Positions 8,142-16,740 of a DNA stretch of 64,000 nt are shown here, in pieces. The notes beneath the pieces are model-generated. The model was not told where the DNA came from. It searched no databases and saw nothing but the letters and a program-made list of their open reading frames with translations. Location of the stretch: contig NZ_JBLKOA010000007.1 in the NCBI RefSeq assembly GCF_051414135.1, positions 1 to 64,000 on the forward strand. The letters are read 5' to 3'. Numbering within the stretch: the stretch's first letter is position 1; the number at the start of each line of letters is the position of its first letter. Origin of the DNA: Halovenus halobia (GTDB taxonomy: Archaea > Halobacteriota > Halobacteria > Halobacteriales > Haloarculaceae). The translations under genes and the position numbers were made by a program.

Positions 8142-8291
8142 TCACACTTCGCGAGCGCGCTCTCGTGCTGCCTCGGCGATTCCAGCGTTCGCCGAGCAAC
8201 TCGGGCATGCTCGGATGCGGCCGTATTCGTCCGCAAATACTCGAGCAAACCGGTCTGAGACGTGCGCGTCGCAATGGTCACACTGTGGCAT
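8142..8291 (-). CDS. DUF7563-like small zinc-ribbon protein
   Basis: Protein of 49 aa. MPQCDHCDAHVSDRF supplies the first CxxC, and RIRACPSCSANAG the second, a compact zinc ribbon. The C-terminus EAARERAREV is helical. It resembles the DUF7563 family of tiny haloarchaeal zinc-finger proteins. The role is unknown. Two in-frame ATGs lie upstream (8300 and 8339). The ATG at 8291 is chosen because the conserved part begins there, though MNTMPQC from 8300 is possible. A perfect 7-bp hairpin lies directly upstream (8300-8317). Confidence 0.75.
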   Translation of the reverse strand: MPQCDHCDAHVSDRFARVFADEYGRIRACPSCSANAGIAEAARERAREV

Positions 8292-8299
8292 CGTATTCA

Positions 8300-8317
8300 T
8301 ACTGGCTTCCGCCAGTA
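8300..8317. promoter_or_regulatory. Perfect hairpin/inverted repeat in the leader of the zinc-ribbon gene
   Basis: TACTGGC-TTCC-GCCAGTA is a perfect 7-bp inverted repeat with a 4-base loop, nine bases upstream of the ATG at 8291. A TATA-like block (8337-8346) would place transcription start near 8314, so the repeat could be an mRNA 5' hairpin or an operator for autoregulation. Confidence 0.5.
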
Positions 8318-8410
8318 CTAATTCATACGAGAGGTACACAAATAGGCACAGTACCTTACTATGTTAGGTCTTCCCGAGTAAGGTTTTTTCCCATCCAGTT
8401 TCCACCCCGT

Positions 8411-9172
8411 TCAGGAGCGAATCTGGTCGAACTGTCGAGCAATCAGTCCGGCCTGTACACCGGCGGTGAACCCCGCGTCGATGTTGACGACACTCATCGC
8501 CGTACAGGACTGCAGCATACCCGAAAGTGCCGCTTCACCCTCACCGGCGTGGCCGTAGCCGGTCGAGATTGGGAGCCCGATAATTGGCACATCAACGAGG
8601 CCGGCAAGCACGGTGGGGAGTGCACCCTCGCGTCCGGCTGCGACGATGAGTATGTCTTGCTCGCGCAGTTGTGGCACCTGGTCGAGCGTCCGGTCCAGTG
8701 AGGCGACACCAATATCGTCGGTTCGGGAGACAGTCGCACCCATCTCCCGAAGAATCGTTTCTGCCTCGCCGGCGGGCATCGCGTCTGACGTCCCAGCGGT
8801 AACGACGCCGACAGTTGCGTCTAACTCGGGTGTCTCGAACTCGTCAGTCTTGAGCACGACAGTCTGTGCGCGGTCGTCGACGGTCATCGACGTCCCGGCC
8901 TCCTCGCTGTACTGGTCTTCGAGTGTCGCCACCACTGTTGGGTCCGCCCGCGTGACAACTGCTCGGCCCGTCCCGGCGAGACTCGTCTCGACAAGTGTCT
9001 GGACCTCTGCGGGAGTCTTGCCAGCGGCCAGCACAGTTTCGGGGACGCCCGCCCGGTGTTCTCGGGCGGTATCGAACCGGCCAGCGTCGCTGGTGACGTA
9101 GCCGCGGAGCTGTGCTTCAGCGGCCGCTGGAGCAATGTCGCCCGCGGCCACCGCATCGAGCAAATCGCGCAT
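8411..9172 (-). CDS. larB: LarB, pyridinium-3,5-biscarboxylic acid mononucleotide synthase
   Basis: PurE-like (NCAIR mutase-related) protein of 253 aa. In the Lar pathway LarB carboxylates nicotinic acid adenine dinucleotide and releases AMP, the first step to the nickel-pincer cofactor of lactate racemase-type enzymes. Family features seen are the PurE-like core VGVVTAGTSDAMPAGEAE, the conserved DIGVASLDR stretch, ILIVAAGREGALPTVLAGL, and the end GYGHAGEGEAALSGMLQSC. No larC, larE or larA homologue is nearby, so the pathway is dispersed or LarB works in another route here. It stands alone between two oppositely oriented small genes. Confidence 0.9.
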   Translation of the reverse strand: MRDLLDAVAAGDIAPAAAEAQLRGYVTSDAGRFDTAREHRAGVPETVLAAGKTPAEVQTLVETSLAGTGRAVVTRADPTVVATLEDQYSEEAGTSMTVDDRAQTVVLKTDEFETPELDATVGVVTAGTSDAMPAGEAETILREMGATVSRTDDIGVASLDRTLDQVPQLREQDILIVAAGREGALPTVLAGLVDVPIIGLPISTGYGHAGEGEAALSGMLQSCTAMSVVNIDAGFTAGVQAGLIARQFDQIRS

Positions 9173-9288
9173 ATGGCGGGAAGGTGCCCCGTATACTCGT
9201 CGCTGTCGATTCGCTTACACCCCTCGTCGGCAGAAATCACCGGCGAAACGGGCCGCACAGGCGGCGAAACCGGAGAGAAACGGGAAAA

Positions 9289-9298
9289 CTTATAAACT
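9289..9298 (+). promoter_or_regulatory. TATA box for the DUF1931 gene
   Basis: ACTTATAAAC is centred 27-28 bases before the ATG at 9321, the pattern of a leaderless haloarchaeal promoter. Confidence 0.65.
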
Positions 9299-9320
9299 AT
9301 CCTCGAAAAAGCTCGCCTGT

Positions 9321-9488
9321 ATGGCAGACCTAATCGTCAAAGCCGCCGTCAAAGAAGAGCTCGACGACATGAACGTAGCATCGGACTTCTACAGTGCCCT
9401 CGACGACGAAGTCGAGGAACTGCTCGAAGACGCCGCCCGACGCGCAGAATCTAACGACCGGAAAACGGTCCAGCCGCGCGACCTGTAA
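9321..9488 (+). CDS. DUF1931 family histone-fold-like small protein
   Basis: Protein of 55 aa. The sequence MADLIVKAAVKEELDDMNV followed by FYSALDDEVEELLEDAARR and a short C-terminal strand-helix (RKTVQPRDL) matches the small haloarchaeal DUF1931 proteins, whose fold is histone-like. The family may bind DNA or protein, and its function is not established. The longer in-frame ORF upstream is not used: a TATA box at 9289-9298 fits a transcript starting at the ATG of MADLIV. It converges with rpiA. Confidence 0.85.
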   Translation: MADLIVKAAVKEELDDMNVASDFYSALDDEVEELLEDAARRAESNDRKTVQPRDL

Positions 9489-9513
9489 GGCGATTTTCCC
9501 CCTCCAGGGGATT

Positions 9514-10194
9514 TCATTCTGTTTGGACAACGACCCCATCAGCCGTGCCCACGTGAATCTCTGTGGCGACGCCGACGAACAACCCGTGCTCGACGACGCC
9601 CGGTATCGAGGCGAGATTGCTCGCCAGAGTGGCTGGCTCCTCGATACGCCCGAAGTCACAGTCGAGCACGAGGTTGCCGTTGTCGGTGACTACCGGGCCG
9701 TCTTTCCGTTCTGCGGCTCGGAGAGTTGGCTCGCCGTCGAGTGTGGCGATGCGGTCGCTGACAGTCGGTCGAGCGTCCGGCAGTACCTCCACCGGTACCG
9801 GATGGTCGAGCATCTCTGCCTCTTTCGTCGGGTCGGCAACAACCACGAGTCGGTCGGCGGCGCTATCGACAACTTTCTCGCGGGCATGGGCCGCGCCGCC
9901 GCCCTTGATGAGTGTCGTGCCGGCGAACTGGTCCGCGCCGTCGATGGCGATGTCGGGGCTCGCGTCTTCGAGTGTTACGAGCGGAATCCCGGCCTCGCGG
10001 GCGCGCTGTCGTGACTGATACGAGGTCGGAATGCCCGTGATATCGAGGCTCTCGTCGATGCGCTCGCCGAGGCGGTCGATGGCGTAGCCTGCCGTGCTAC
10101 CGGTGCCGAGACCGACAGTCGTGCCGGACTCGACGAGGTCAGCGGCGCTCTCCCCGGCCTGTCGTTTCTGCTCTGTGGTCCCGCCACGTTTCAT
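9514..10194 (-). CDS. rpiA: Ribose-5-phosphate isomerase A
   Basis: Interconverts ribose 5-phosphate and ribulose 5-phosphate, supplying ribose for nucleotides (226 aa, normal length). The phosphate loop TVGLGTGSTAGYAIDRL, the catalytic IDGADQ segment (Asp-Gly-Ala-Asp), the LIKGGGAAHAREKVVDSAA motif with the conserved Lys and Glu, and GNLVLDCDFG near the C-terminus are all present. An A/T block on the minus strand (GATTTTATC near 10219-10229) gives a leaderless start at 10194. It is monocistronic between a small convergent gene and tRNA-His. Confidence 0.95.
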   Translation of the reverse strand: MKRGGTTEQKRQAGESAADLVESGTTVGLGTGSTAGYAIDRLGERIDESLDITGIPTSYQSRQRAREAGIPLVTLEDASPDIAIDGADQFAGTTLIKGGGAAHAREKVVDSAADRLVVVADPTKEAEMLDHPVPVEVLPDARPTVSDRIATLDGEPTLRAAERKDGPVVTDNGNLVLDCDFGRIEEPATLASNLASIPGVVEHGLFVGVATEIHVGTADGVVVQTE

Positions 10195-10241
10195 ACCACC
10201 ACGTCGCCGCGGCGTGTGATAAAATCTTCCGGCACGAGACG

Positions 10242-10256
10242 TAACGTATATTTATT
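10242..10256 (+). promoter_or_regulatory. TATA box for tRNA-His
   Basis: AACGTATATTTATTC is centred about 31 bases before the first base of tRNA-His. Confidence 0.5.
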
Positions 10257-10280
10257 CCACTCGGTTACCTGTAGGTGCGT

Positions 10281-10352
10281 GTCCGGGCTGGGGTAATGGT
10301 ATCCTTTGGGCTTGTGGTGCCCAAGACGCGGGTTCGATTCCCGCGCCTGGAC
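10281..10352 (+). tRNA. tRNA-His (anticodon GUG)
   Basis: Cloverleaf with genomically encoded G-1 at 10281 opposite discriminator C73 at 10352, the tRNA-His identity pair. The acceptor stem UCCGGGC pairs with GCCUGGA (one G-U pair). The anticodon stem UGGGC/GCCCA encloses UUGUGGU with GUG at 34-36. The T arm is GCGGG-UUCGAUU-CCCGC. No intron and no encoded CCA. It borders the glycan island. The 183 bases after it (10353-10535) contain no supported gene. Confidence 0.95.
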
Positions 10353-10535
10353 CTTCTCCGAGGAGAGCGAGGTCGAACAGCGTGAAGTCTCGAATACGAA
10401 CGGCGAAGCCGTGAGTAGTGATGAGTGGGAAGTCCGTGAAAAAGGAGCGACCCCTGGCAGCGGACGAAGCGACTGATGTGAACAACCACGGACATACTTC
10501 GAGTGCTGTGATGTGTTGCCGAGATCGCCAGCACA

Positions 10536-11642
10536 CTACTGTATTGCGTTTCGACAGACCGTCTCAATGGTTGAGATTGCGGTATCGATATTGAACAGTT
10601 TGGCGCGGTCGGCAGCGTTCCGTGAGTACCGCTCGTAATTGGTTATAATCTCCTCAATGGTTGAAATCCACTGCGAAATATCCTGCGGCGGATCGACTGT
10701 CTCCCCGCCGTCTCCGATAAATTCGGGGATACCCCCTCTTGTTGTGCCGGCAACGGGAATTCCGTTGACAAAGGCTTCACAGATAACGCGTGGGCCGCCT
10801 TCCTCAACGAGAGAGGGCACGATGACCAGTGACGTCTCGCTGTAGACTGCTCGCATATCCTCGACCCAGCCCAGACAGGTGACATTCGGAAGCGCAGTTG
10901 CGCGGTTCTTGTGTTCTTCTGAACCAAACTCACCTGCAACGAGAAACTCCCTGTCGGGCATCGATTCGGCAATATCGAGAAAGATGTGGACGCCTTTGAG
11001 CTCTCGGCGCGGGTTGATCATCGCGATAGCGTTCCGATGGTGGTCGTCGACCCGAATGGTTTCGGGGACGACCGGAGTGCGAACGACCTCTGAGTCGACC
11101 CCGTATGTCCGTCGCAGACACGTCTGGAGAAATTCGCTCACGACAAGAACGTTGTCGGCTCTCTTCAGCCATTGGTCGTGTTGGTTGTGCAGCGACCGGA
11201 CGAATGGATATTGGAGCTGTGCGCTACGGGGGAGATGTCGGAATGTTGGCGTCTTATCTGGCTGAAGGTATCGGGGGTTGAACCGGGTAAATCCCAACCC
11301 TGGAACGACGCCGAGAACCGGCGTCCCAGCCGAGACTGCCCCACGTATTGTTGGTACCATACACCTGCGGTCGGTGATGACAATATCGGGATTTTTGCCA
11401 CAAACGTACGCTTTGACCTTCGGTTCCCATTTTCGGTAGAGCAGCCACTGACCTGCCCAGTACGGTGTCCGAACGGCGGCCGTACTGAGTGTGTCGATCG
11501 GGATCGAACCGATGGTCTCACCTTGTTTGTACTGGACCCCCGAGACGTCGTGCCCTCGATTCGAGAGTTCCGTCGCGACGAGTGGCATAAACCCAACAGT
11601 TTCTGAGGAGCCAAAATGAGAGGTGATAAATAATATCTTCAT
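10536..11642 (-). CDS. Glycosyltransferase family 4 (GT-B fold)
   Basis: Predicted cytoplasmic retaining glycosyltransferase (368 aa) that adds a sugar from a nucleotide-sugar donor to a lipid-linked or other glycan. N-terminal MKILFITSHFGSSETVG is the acceptor Rossmann start. The donor-binding signature EEGGPRVICEAFVNGIPVAG and TTRGGIPEFI lies at about residues 280-320. The start at 11642 is used, not an upstream in-frame ATG, because the domain starts exactly there. It is the leftmost gene of the island, divergent from a phosphatase-superfamily gene. The sugar and acceptor are unknown. Confidence 0.9.
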   Translation of the reverse strand: MKILFITSHFGSSETVGFMPLVATELSNRGHDVSGVQYKQGETIGSIPIDTLSTAAVRTPYWAGQWLLYRKWEPKVKAYVCGKNPDIVITDRRCMVPTIRGAVSAGTPVLGVVPGLGFTRFNPRYLQPDKTPTFRHLPRSAQLQYPFVRSLHNQHDQWLKRADNVLVVSEFLQTCLRRTYGVDSEVVRTPVVPETIRVDDHHRNAIAMINPRRELKGVHIFLDIAESMPDREFLVAGEFGSEEHKNRATALPNVTCLGWVEDMRAVYSETSLVIVPSLVEEGGPRVICEAFVNGIPVAGTTRGGIPEFIGDGGETVDPPQDISQWISTIEEIITNYERYSRNAADRAKLFNIDTAISTIETVCRNAIQ

Positions 11643-11735
11643 AAAGTAGTCTGACGCAGAAATGCAAACAGTATCAATATTTCGATCCGGTGTGTGAAGA
11701 CCTATATACCCCATTCCTCTACAGCAACGTATCCA

Positions 11736-12623
11736 ATGAGGGCCCTCGATAAGCTGTTTTCATACGCGCCGGAGATAGCCCGAACAAAATGGCGACACGG
11801 CTGGGTTGAACTTGGGAAACGGGTCAACTACGGACGACGGCCGTATGAACACGACTGGGACATGCTCATCGTACTCGATGCTTGTCGGTGGGACCTCTGG
11901 CAGGAGTACGCGCCGGCACACGCAGTCGCACCGATGTTCCAGTCTGAGGAGGCGGTGTATTCGTGTGGGAGTTCGAGTGATGAGTGGTTGCTCAAGACTT
12001 TCGGCCAGGCCGACGACGAGACAGTCGCGGAGACGGTCTACGTAACTGCGAACGCGTATACGCACTTGCTCGATTTGGATCGATTCCACCTTGTGGAGGA
12101 GGTCTGGAAGTACGCGAGAGATCCTGAAAGCGGAAGTGTCTTTCCGGAAGCTGTGACAAACGAGGCAATCCGTGCGTATCGCGAGAATCCACAGAAACGT
12201 CACGTCGTTCACTATCTCCAGCCGCACGCGCCGTTTCTCCACTGTCTGGACCGGTACGCGTCGGGCGTAGACAACCAAGCAATCTGGGAAGGCGTGAAAA
12301 CAGGGAAATTCGATCGGCAGCAGGTGTTTAGAGACTATGGACAGAACTTGCAGACAGTACTTAACCATGTCGAAACTCTAATACAAAATATCGACGGAAC
12401 TGTCGCTGTCACTGCCGATCACGGGAATTTCATCGGTGAGTGGGGGCTGTACGGACATCCATCGTGGGTGCCGCTGCCGACGGTGAAGCGGGTGCCGTGG
12501 GCTGTTGCGGAGGGGAAATCAACGGATGACTACGAACTCAAACAAAAGGATGAAATTACAACTGTGGAGACTGAAGAGCCGTCAATTAAAGAACACCTCA
12601 GACAGTTGGGATACATGGAATAG
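11736..12623 (+). CDS. Alkaline-phosphatase superfamily (sulfatase-like) protein
   Basis: Protein of 295 aa with the superfamily's metal residues: DMLIVLDACRWDLWQEYAP supplies the first Asp pair, HYLQPHAPF a His region, and VAVTADHGNFIGEWG the Asp-His of the second metal site. The serine run CGSSSDEW sits where the nucleophile is expected. It lacks the C-x-P-S-R formylglycine motif, so sulfatase activity is unlikely. It ends in HLRQLGYME, the Leu-Gly-Tyr tail also seen in three other island genes. The start at 11736 fits a TATA box at 11701-11709 and a leaderless message; an upstream ATG at 11694 overlaps that box. It may modify or hydrolyse phosphorylated or sulfated glycan, substrate unknown. 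Confidence 0.8.
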   Translation: MRALDKLFSYAPEIARTKWRHGWVELGKRVNYGRRPYEHDWDMLIVLDACRWDLWQEYAPAHAVAPMFQSEEAVYSCGSSSDEWLLKTFGQADDETVAETVYVTANAYTHLLDLDRFHLVEEVWKYARDPESGSVFPEAVTNEAIRAYRENPQKRHVVHYLQPHAPFLHCLDRYASGVDNQAIWEGVKTGKFDRQQVFRDYGQNLQTVLNHVETLIQNIDGTVAVTADHGNFIGEWGLYGHPSWVPLPTVKRVPWAVAEGKSTDDYELKQKDEITTVETEEPSIKEHLRQLGYME

Positions 12624-12711
12624 AGTGCGGTTGTGGTCCGGTTCGTCGCCTTGAAATGGTTACGGGGAGGATCGATACTGACAAGTACACTTCACCAGTG
12701 GGTAGCAATCA

Positions 12712-13722
12712 ATGAGTGCCCTCGATAGGGTTGTTTACCGTACTATCGATGATTTAGACAGTGGGCAGTACCGGCATCTGCTTCAGCACGCGGAAACGGC
12801 AAGCATTTACCATCATCCGGGCTGGCTACGAACAATTGAGACCGGTCTCGATATGCAGGCTCGGCATATCGTCGTCGAAAAAGACGGAAACCCCGTTGGT
12901 GCGCTTCCGAACTTTTTGGACCCGTTAGATCCGCTTCCAGTCGACCGGTTGGTTTCGGTAAACCCTGGTCGAGGTGGACCGGTACTCTCTACGTCGTGGG
13001 AAGCGGTGCTGGATGTCATTTTCGAGAAAGTAGAGACGCTCATGGGTTCACAGATCGTCGAGCACAAAGTTCGGACGGACGTGCCCATGCTGCTCTCTCT
13101 GGGGGAGTTCCTCGAAGAACGGGGATACGAGGCGAGCATCGACGGGAAGTTCGTGCTCAGACTGACAGGGGATTGGGAGGACGTTCTCGCGGGGATGGCT
13201 AAGGATCGGCGGTACGACATCCGCAAGGCAGTCGAAACCGATCACGAAGTTCGGGAACTCGAACTCACTGAATCGAACGTCAACACCTTCTACGAGGACT
13301 ACTGTCAGAAGATGAACGAACTGGGAACACCGGTGCTTTCGCGTGCGTTTTTCGCCGAGCTCGGAAAAGAGCTGACAGACCAGCTCGTGTTGCTGACTAA
13401 CATTGTCGACGGACAGCGACAAGGACACCACCTCTACTTACTTGACGAGTACCAGTCCACTATCAGACATTATCTGATGACGGTAACACGAGACAATTAT
13501 CAATACAGCTCGGGCGAACTCATGCACAGGCACATGATTAGACGCGGACTGGACGAAGGGTGGGATCGGTACGATTTTGGCGGGAGCGACATCGACTTTC
13601 GCGACGGTGGGTTCGACTACAAATCCCAGTATGGCGGCGAGCTGGTCGGTGCGTACCGATGGACACGTCAGAGTTCACGGGCAGTGCAGTTACTCCGCCA
13701 AGCTGCTAGAAGATTCCGATAA
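12712..13722 (+). CDS. FemAB/GNAT-like acyltransferase (BioF2/CelD-like)
   Basis: Protein of 336 aa with the double GNAT arrangement of FemAB-related proteins. The first half contains HHPGWLRTIE, a typical opening motif (position about 34), and GNPVGALPNFLDP. The second half has GHHLYLLDEYQSTIRHYLM and ELMHRHMIRRGLDEGWDRYDFGG, matching the C-terminal GNAT core with its W/Y-DFGG end. Proteins of this type occur in many exopolysaccharide clusters and probably transfer an amino acid or acyl group to a sugar. The gene is two bases before the next GT4 gene, so the pair is co-transcribed. Confidence 0.82.
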   Translation: MSALDRVVYRTIDDLDSGQYRHLLQHAETASIYHHPGWLRTIETGLDMQARHIVVEKDGNPVGALPNFLDPLDPLPVDRLVSVNPGRGGPVLSTSWEAVLDVIFEKVETLMGSQIVEHKVRTDVPMLLSLGEFLEERGYEASIDGKFVLRLTGDWEDVLAGMAKDRRYDIRKAVETDHEVRELELTESNVNTFYEDYCQKMNELGTPVLSRAFFAELGKELTDQLVLLTNIVDGQRQGHHLYLLDEYQSTIRHYLMTVTRDNYQYSSGELMHRHMIRRGLDEGWDRYDFGGSDIDFRDGGFDYKSQYGGELVGAYRWTRQSSRAVQLLRQAARRFR

Positions 13723-13724
13723 CT

Positions 13725-14837
13725 ATGCACATTACATACGTGTATTTCACGGCGTTCGACTCGAAACAGGCGCACGCGAACCAAATTATCCATACGTGTA
13801 ACGCACTCGCCGAGACCGGACATCGGGTGACACTCATCAGTGTTGGCGATCCGCTCGCGTACGCCGACTCACACAATCTCTCCGTACAGTTTGAGTTACG
13901 GTGTGTCCCTGCGCAGGTGGGTCAGGTGACCGTCGATCGAATACTTTACTACCTCCTCTCGCTGGCCAGCAGTGTCGGAAGCGATGTTATATTTACAAGA
14001 GATATCTCATTTCTCAGGCCAGCGCGGCGAATCCCGCGGGCCGTTCGTCCACCAATCGTCTACGAGGCACACAAGGTCTACAGCAAAATCGAGGAACTGT
14101 CTGTCGAGACAGAACAAAGTCGTCTTCGGTCGACCGACGCTGTCGTCGCCATTTCCGAGGGAGTCGAGACGGATCTGGCGGATATCGGGATACAAATTCA
14201 GGCAGTAGTGCCTGATGCGGCGAGTCTCACGCAGGTATCGGCGAGTTCGAAACAGGAACTCCGGGAGAAGTTCGGGATCGACGCGGACGCGGAGGTGATT
14301 CTGTACGCAGGATCGCTGTCAACGTGGAAAAACGAACTTGAACTGCTGATCGAGTCCTTCGAGGAGGTGGCTGACTCGCGTCCGGACGCGCACCTGCTGA
14401 TCGTCGGGGGCGGCGATCAACGCAAGTCACTTCTGGACCATGCGGCCGAGGTGGGAGCACCGATGGATCGGGTCACATTCACTGGCCACGTCCCACAGAC
14501 GACGGTGTTCGAGTATCTTGGGGCAGCCGACGTCGGCGTCGTTCCACTGACCGACAACGATCCTATTGCAGCACGGTACACCTCACCCCTCAAACTCTAC
14601 GAGTATCTCGTCTCGAATCTACGGATCGTAGCTTCTGCCGTGCCCGCAATCGAGTCGGCGACAGCGGACATCGACGCGATCTTTCTGTACACGCCAGGGG
14701 ACCGTGCAGAGATGACAGAGCAACTTCTCGCCGCAGTCAATGCGTCCGAGCCGTCACACGATCCCAAGCTATTCAGCTACGAGACAAGAGCGGCCCGACT
14801 GGAGAGCGTACTCGAATCTGTACTATCGCAGGGTTGA
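13725..14837 (+). CDS. Glycosyltransferase family 4
   Basis: GT-B glycosyltransferase, 370 aa. N-terminal MHITYVYFTAFDSKQAHANQ and ETGHRVTLISVGDP form the acceptor domain. AEVILYAGSLSTWKNELELL starts the donor domain, followed by HLLIVGGGDQRKSLLDHA and GAADVGVVPLTDNDPIAARY. The last takes the place of the usual E-x7-E signature, with a variant TSPLKLYEYLVSNLRIVAS. This variant is common in GT4 enzymes of surface glycan clusters. It starts two bases after the FemAB-like gene and is followed after 31 bases by the AsnB-type gene in the same direction. Confidence 0.88.
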   Translation: MHITYVYFTAFDSKQAHANQIIHTCNALAETGHRVTLISVGDPLAYADSHNLSVQFELRCVPAQVGQVTVDRILYYLLSLASSVGSDVIFTRDISFLRPARRIPRAVRPPIVYEAHKVYSKIEELSVETEQSRLRSTDAVVAISEGVETDLADIGIQIQAVVPDAASLTQVSASSKQELREKFGIDADAEVILYAGSLSTWKNELELLIESFEEVADSRPDAHLLIVGGGDQRKSLLDHAAEVGAPMDRVTFTGHVPQTTVFEYLGAADVGVVPLTDNDPIAARYTSPLKLYEYLVSNLRIVASAVPAIESATADIDAIFLYTPGDRAEMTEQLLAAVNASEPSHDPKLFSYETRAARLESVLESVLSQG

Positions 14838-14868
14838 TTACAACACTGCGCCGTACTGTGTGTTATCA

Positions 14869-16740
14869 ATGTGTGGAATCGCTGGTGCGCTTGGGCTGGC
14901 CAATCGGGCAGTCCTCGGTCGGATGCTTGGGTGTCTCGAGCACCGCGGGCCTGACGGCGACGGACAGTTTCTGCTCGACGATTCGTCGCTGATGATGGGT
15001 ATGCGGCGGCTCGCAATCGTTGACGTCGATGGGGGCGACCAGCCAATCACCAACGAGGATGGGTCAGTTGTTGTCGTTTTTAACGGCGAAATTTACAACT
15101 ACGAGCAGCTCCGCCGTGATTTGAAAGCGAACGGCCACGAGTTTGAGACAGACGCGGACACCGAGGTCCTCGTTCATCTCTGGGAGGAACACGGGACGGA
15201 AATGCCAACGTATCTGAACGGAATGTTTGCCTTCTCGATCTGGGATCGCGAACAGGAATCACTCTTTTTGGCCAGAGACCGGTTGGGAATCAAACCGCTG
15301 TACGTGACCGAGGGAGACGGACCGTTTCTTTGGGCTAGCGAGGTGAAGGCCCTGCTCGCGGCGGGTGTCGAACCAGAGTTGGATGACCACGCGGTATCGA
15401 ACTACTTCACACTGCGGTATTGGTCGTGGCCGCAGTCGCCGTTCGAGAAGATAAAAAAGCTCCAGCCAGGAACGAGTCTTCTGATCACCGAAGAAGGTCG
15501 GACGGAAGACCAGTACTGGGACCTCTCCCCAAACCCGCGTACCGGTTCTCTCGGCGAACACGCATCGATACTGCGGTCCCGGTTGGAAGATTCAATCGAA
15601 CGTCGACTGATGGCGGATGTCCCGCTCGGGGCGTTTCTATCCGGTGGATTGGATTCGTCGTCAATCGTGGCAATCATGTCCGAGCTTCGGGACGACCCGA
15701 TCGACACGTTCTCTATCGGGTTTGAAGCCGAGTCCTTCGACGAGAGTGAGCAAGCGCAACACGTCGCAGACCACTTCGGTACGAACCACCACGAGATTAC
15801 CGTCGATCTGGAGTCAATGGATATCTTCGGAGATGTGATTCGGCAGTTCGGGGAACCGCTTGCCGATCCAGCAGTCCTCCCAACAATGGCGCTGTCGGAG
15901 TACGCAAGTCAGGAACTCAAAGTGGTCCTCAGCGGCGAGGGCGCCGACGAACTGTTTGGCGGCTACTGGTACTTCGATGAGATACCCCGGCACCAGCGCA
16001 TGTTCGACTGGTTGCCCAAACACGCGTTCCGACTCGCGAAGCGTCTCGAACCGTACGCACCGCTTCGAAAGCAGACGCTCAGGTACGTCTCCGCGTTAGA
16101 GAGTAACGAGCGAGCGATACTCGGCGTAGCACAGCGCTTCCAGATACCTATCGAACGGTACACGGAGATCGACAGCGATCCGGAGCGGAGCGGTCTGCTG
16201 GATGCGATTCGGTCGACTGAACAGTATACCCAAAAAAACGAGTTTTACAAGCGGATGCTGGCGTTCGATATCAAGTACTGGCTTCCCGACGATCTGCTGT
16301 ACAAGGTAGACAGTACGTCGATGGCAGCCTCGCTCGAAGCTCGCGTCCCGTTTCTCGATCACTCGCTGGTCGAGTTTGGGTACAATCTTCCAAGCGAGCA
16401 GAAACAGAACGGCTACAAGCCGATCCTGAAACGCGCGATGCAAGACATCCTTCCGGAGCAGACCCTACAGCGGGAGAAACACGGGCTGGGAGTGCCGATC
16501 AGCGACTGGTTTCGGCGTGACCACGAGGCAATCTTGCAGTGGATGACCGAGTCGAAGATCGGCGCAACACCGTATCTTGACACAGAGGAGGTATTCCGAA
16601 TTTGGAACGACCACAAAAGCGGCGACGACTACGGTCTGACACTGTGGAAGATTCTAAACTTCGTTGCGTGGTATCACACTATTGTCCAGGAGTACGAAAA
16701 CGGAGAGCGCAACGCCATCGAAACTGTCGCTACCGACTGA
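14869..16740 (+). CDS. asnB: Asparagine synthase (glutamine-hydrolysing), AsnB type
   Basis: Glutamine amidotransferase of 623 aa. Met is followed by the catalytic Cys2 (MCGIAGALG), the class II glutaminase domain spans about 2-200 with the HRGPDGDGQF, and the synthetase domain starts with the ATP pyrophosphatase loop SGGLDSS at 258-264. LSGEGADELFGGYWYF and ASLEARVPFLDHSLVEF are further family motifs. The upstream in-frame extension is rejected because Cys must follow the initiator Met. Known role: ATP-dependent transfer of glutamine nitrogen to Asp. In surface-polysaccharide clusters homologues amidate uronic acids, which is plausible here given its neighbours. Confidence 0.93.
   Translation: MCGIAGALGLANRAVLGRMLGCLEHRGPDGDGQFLLDDSSLMMGMRRLAIVDVDGGDQPITNEDGSVVVVFNGEIYNYEQLRRDLKANGHEFETDADTEVLVHLWEEHGTEMPTYLNGMFAFSIWDREQESLFLARDRLGIKPLYVTEGDGPFLWASEVKALLAAGVEPELDDHAVSNYFTLRYWSWPQSPFEKIKKLQPGTSLLITEEGRTEDQYWDLSPNPRTGSLGEHASILRSRLEDSIERRLMADVPLGAFLSGGLDSSSIVAIMSELRDDPIDTFSIGFEAESFDESEQAQHVADHFGTNHHEITVDLESMDIFGDVIRQFGEPLADPAVLPTMALSEYASQELKVVLSGEGADELFGGYWYFDEIPRHQRMFDWLPKHAFRLAKRLEPYAPLRKQTLRYVSALESNERAILGVAQRFQIPIERYTEIDSDPERSGLLDAIRSTEQYTQKNEFYKRMLAFDIKYWLPDDLLYKVDSTSMAASLEARVPFLDHSLVEFGYNLPSEQKQNGYKPILKRAMQDILPEQTLQREKHGLGVPISDWFRRDHEAILQWMTESKIGATPYLDTEEVFRIWNDHKSGDDYGLTLWKILNFVAWYHTIVQEYENGERNAIETVATD

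Noticed and set aside
14740..14868. In-frame N-terminal extension of AsnB
   Set aside because: Class II amidotransferases need Cys directly after the initiator Met, which fixes the start at 14869.
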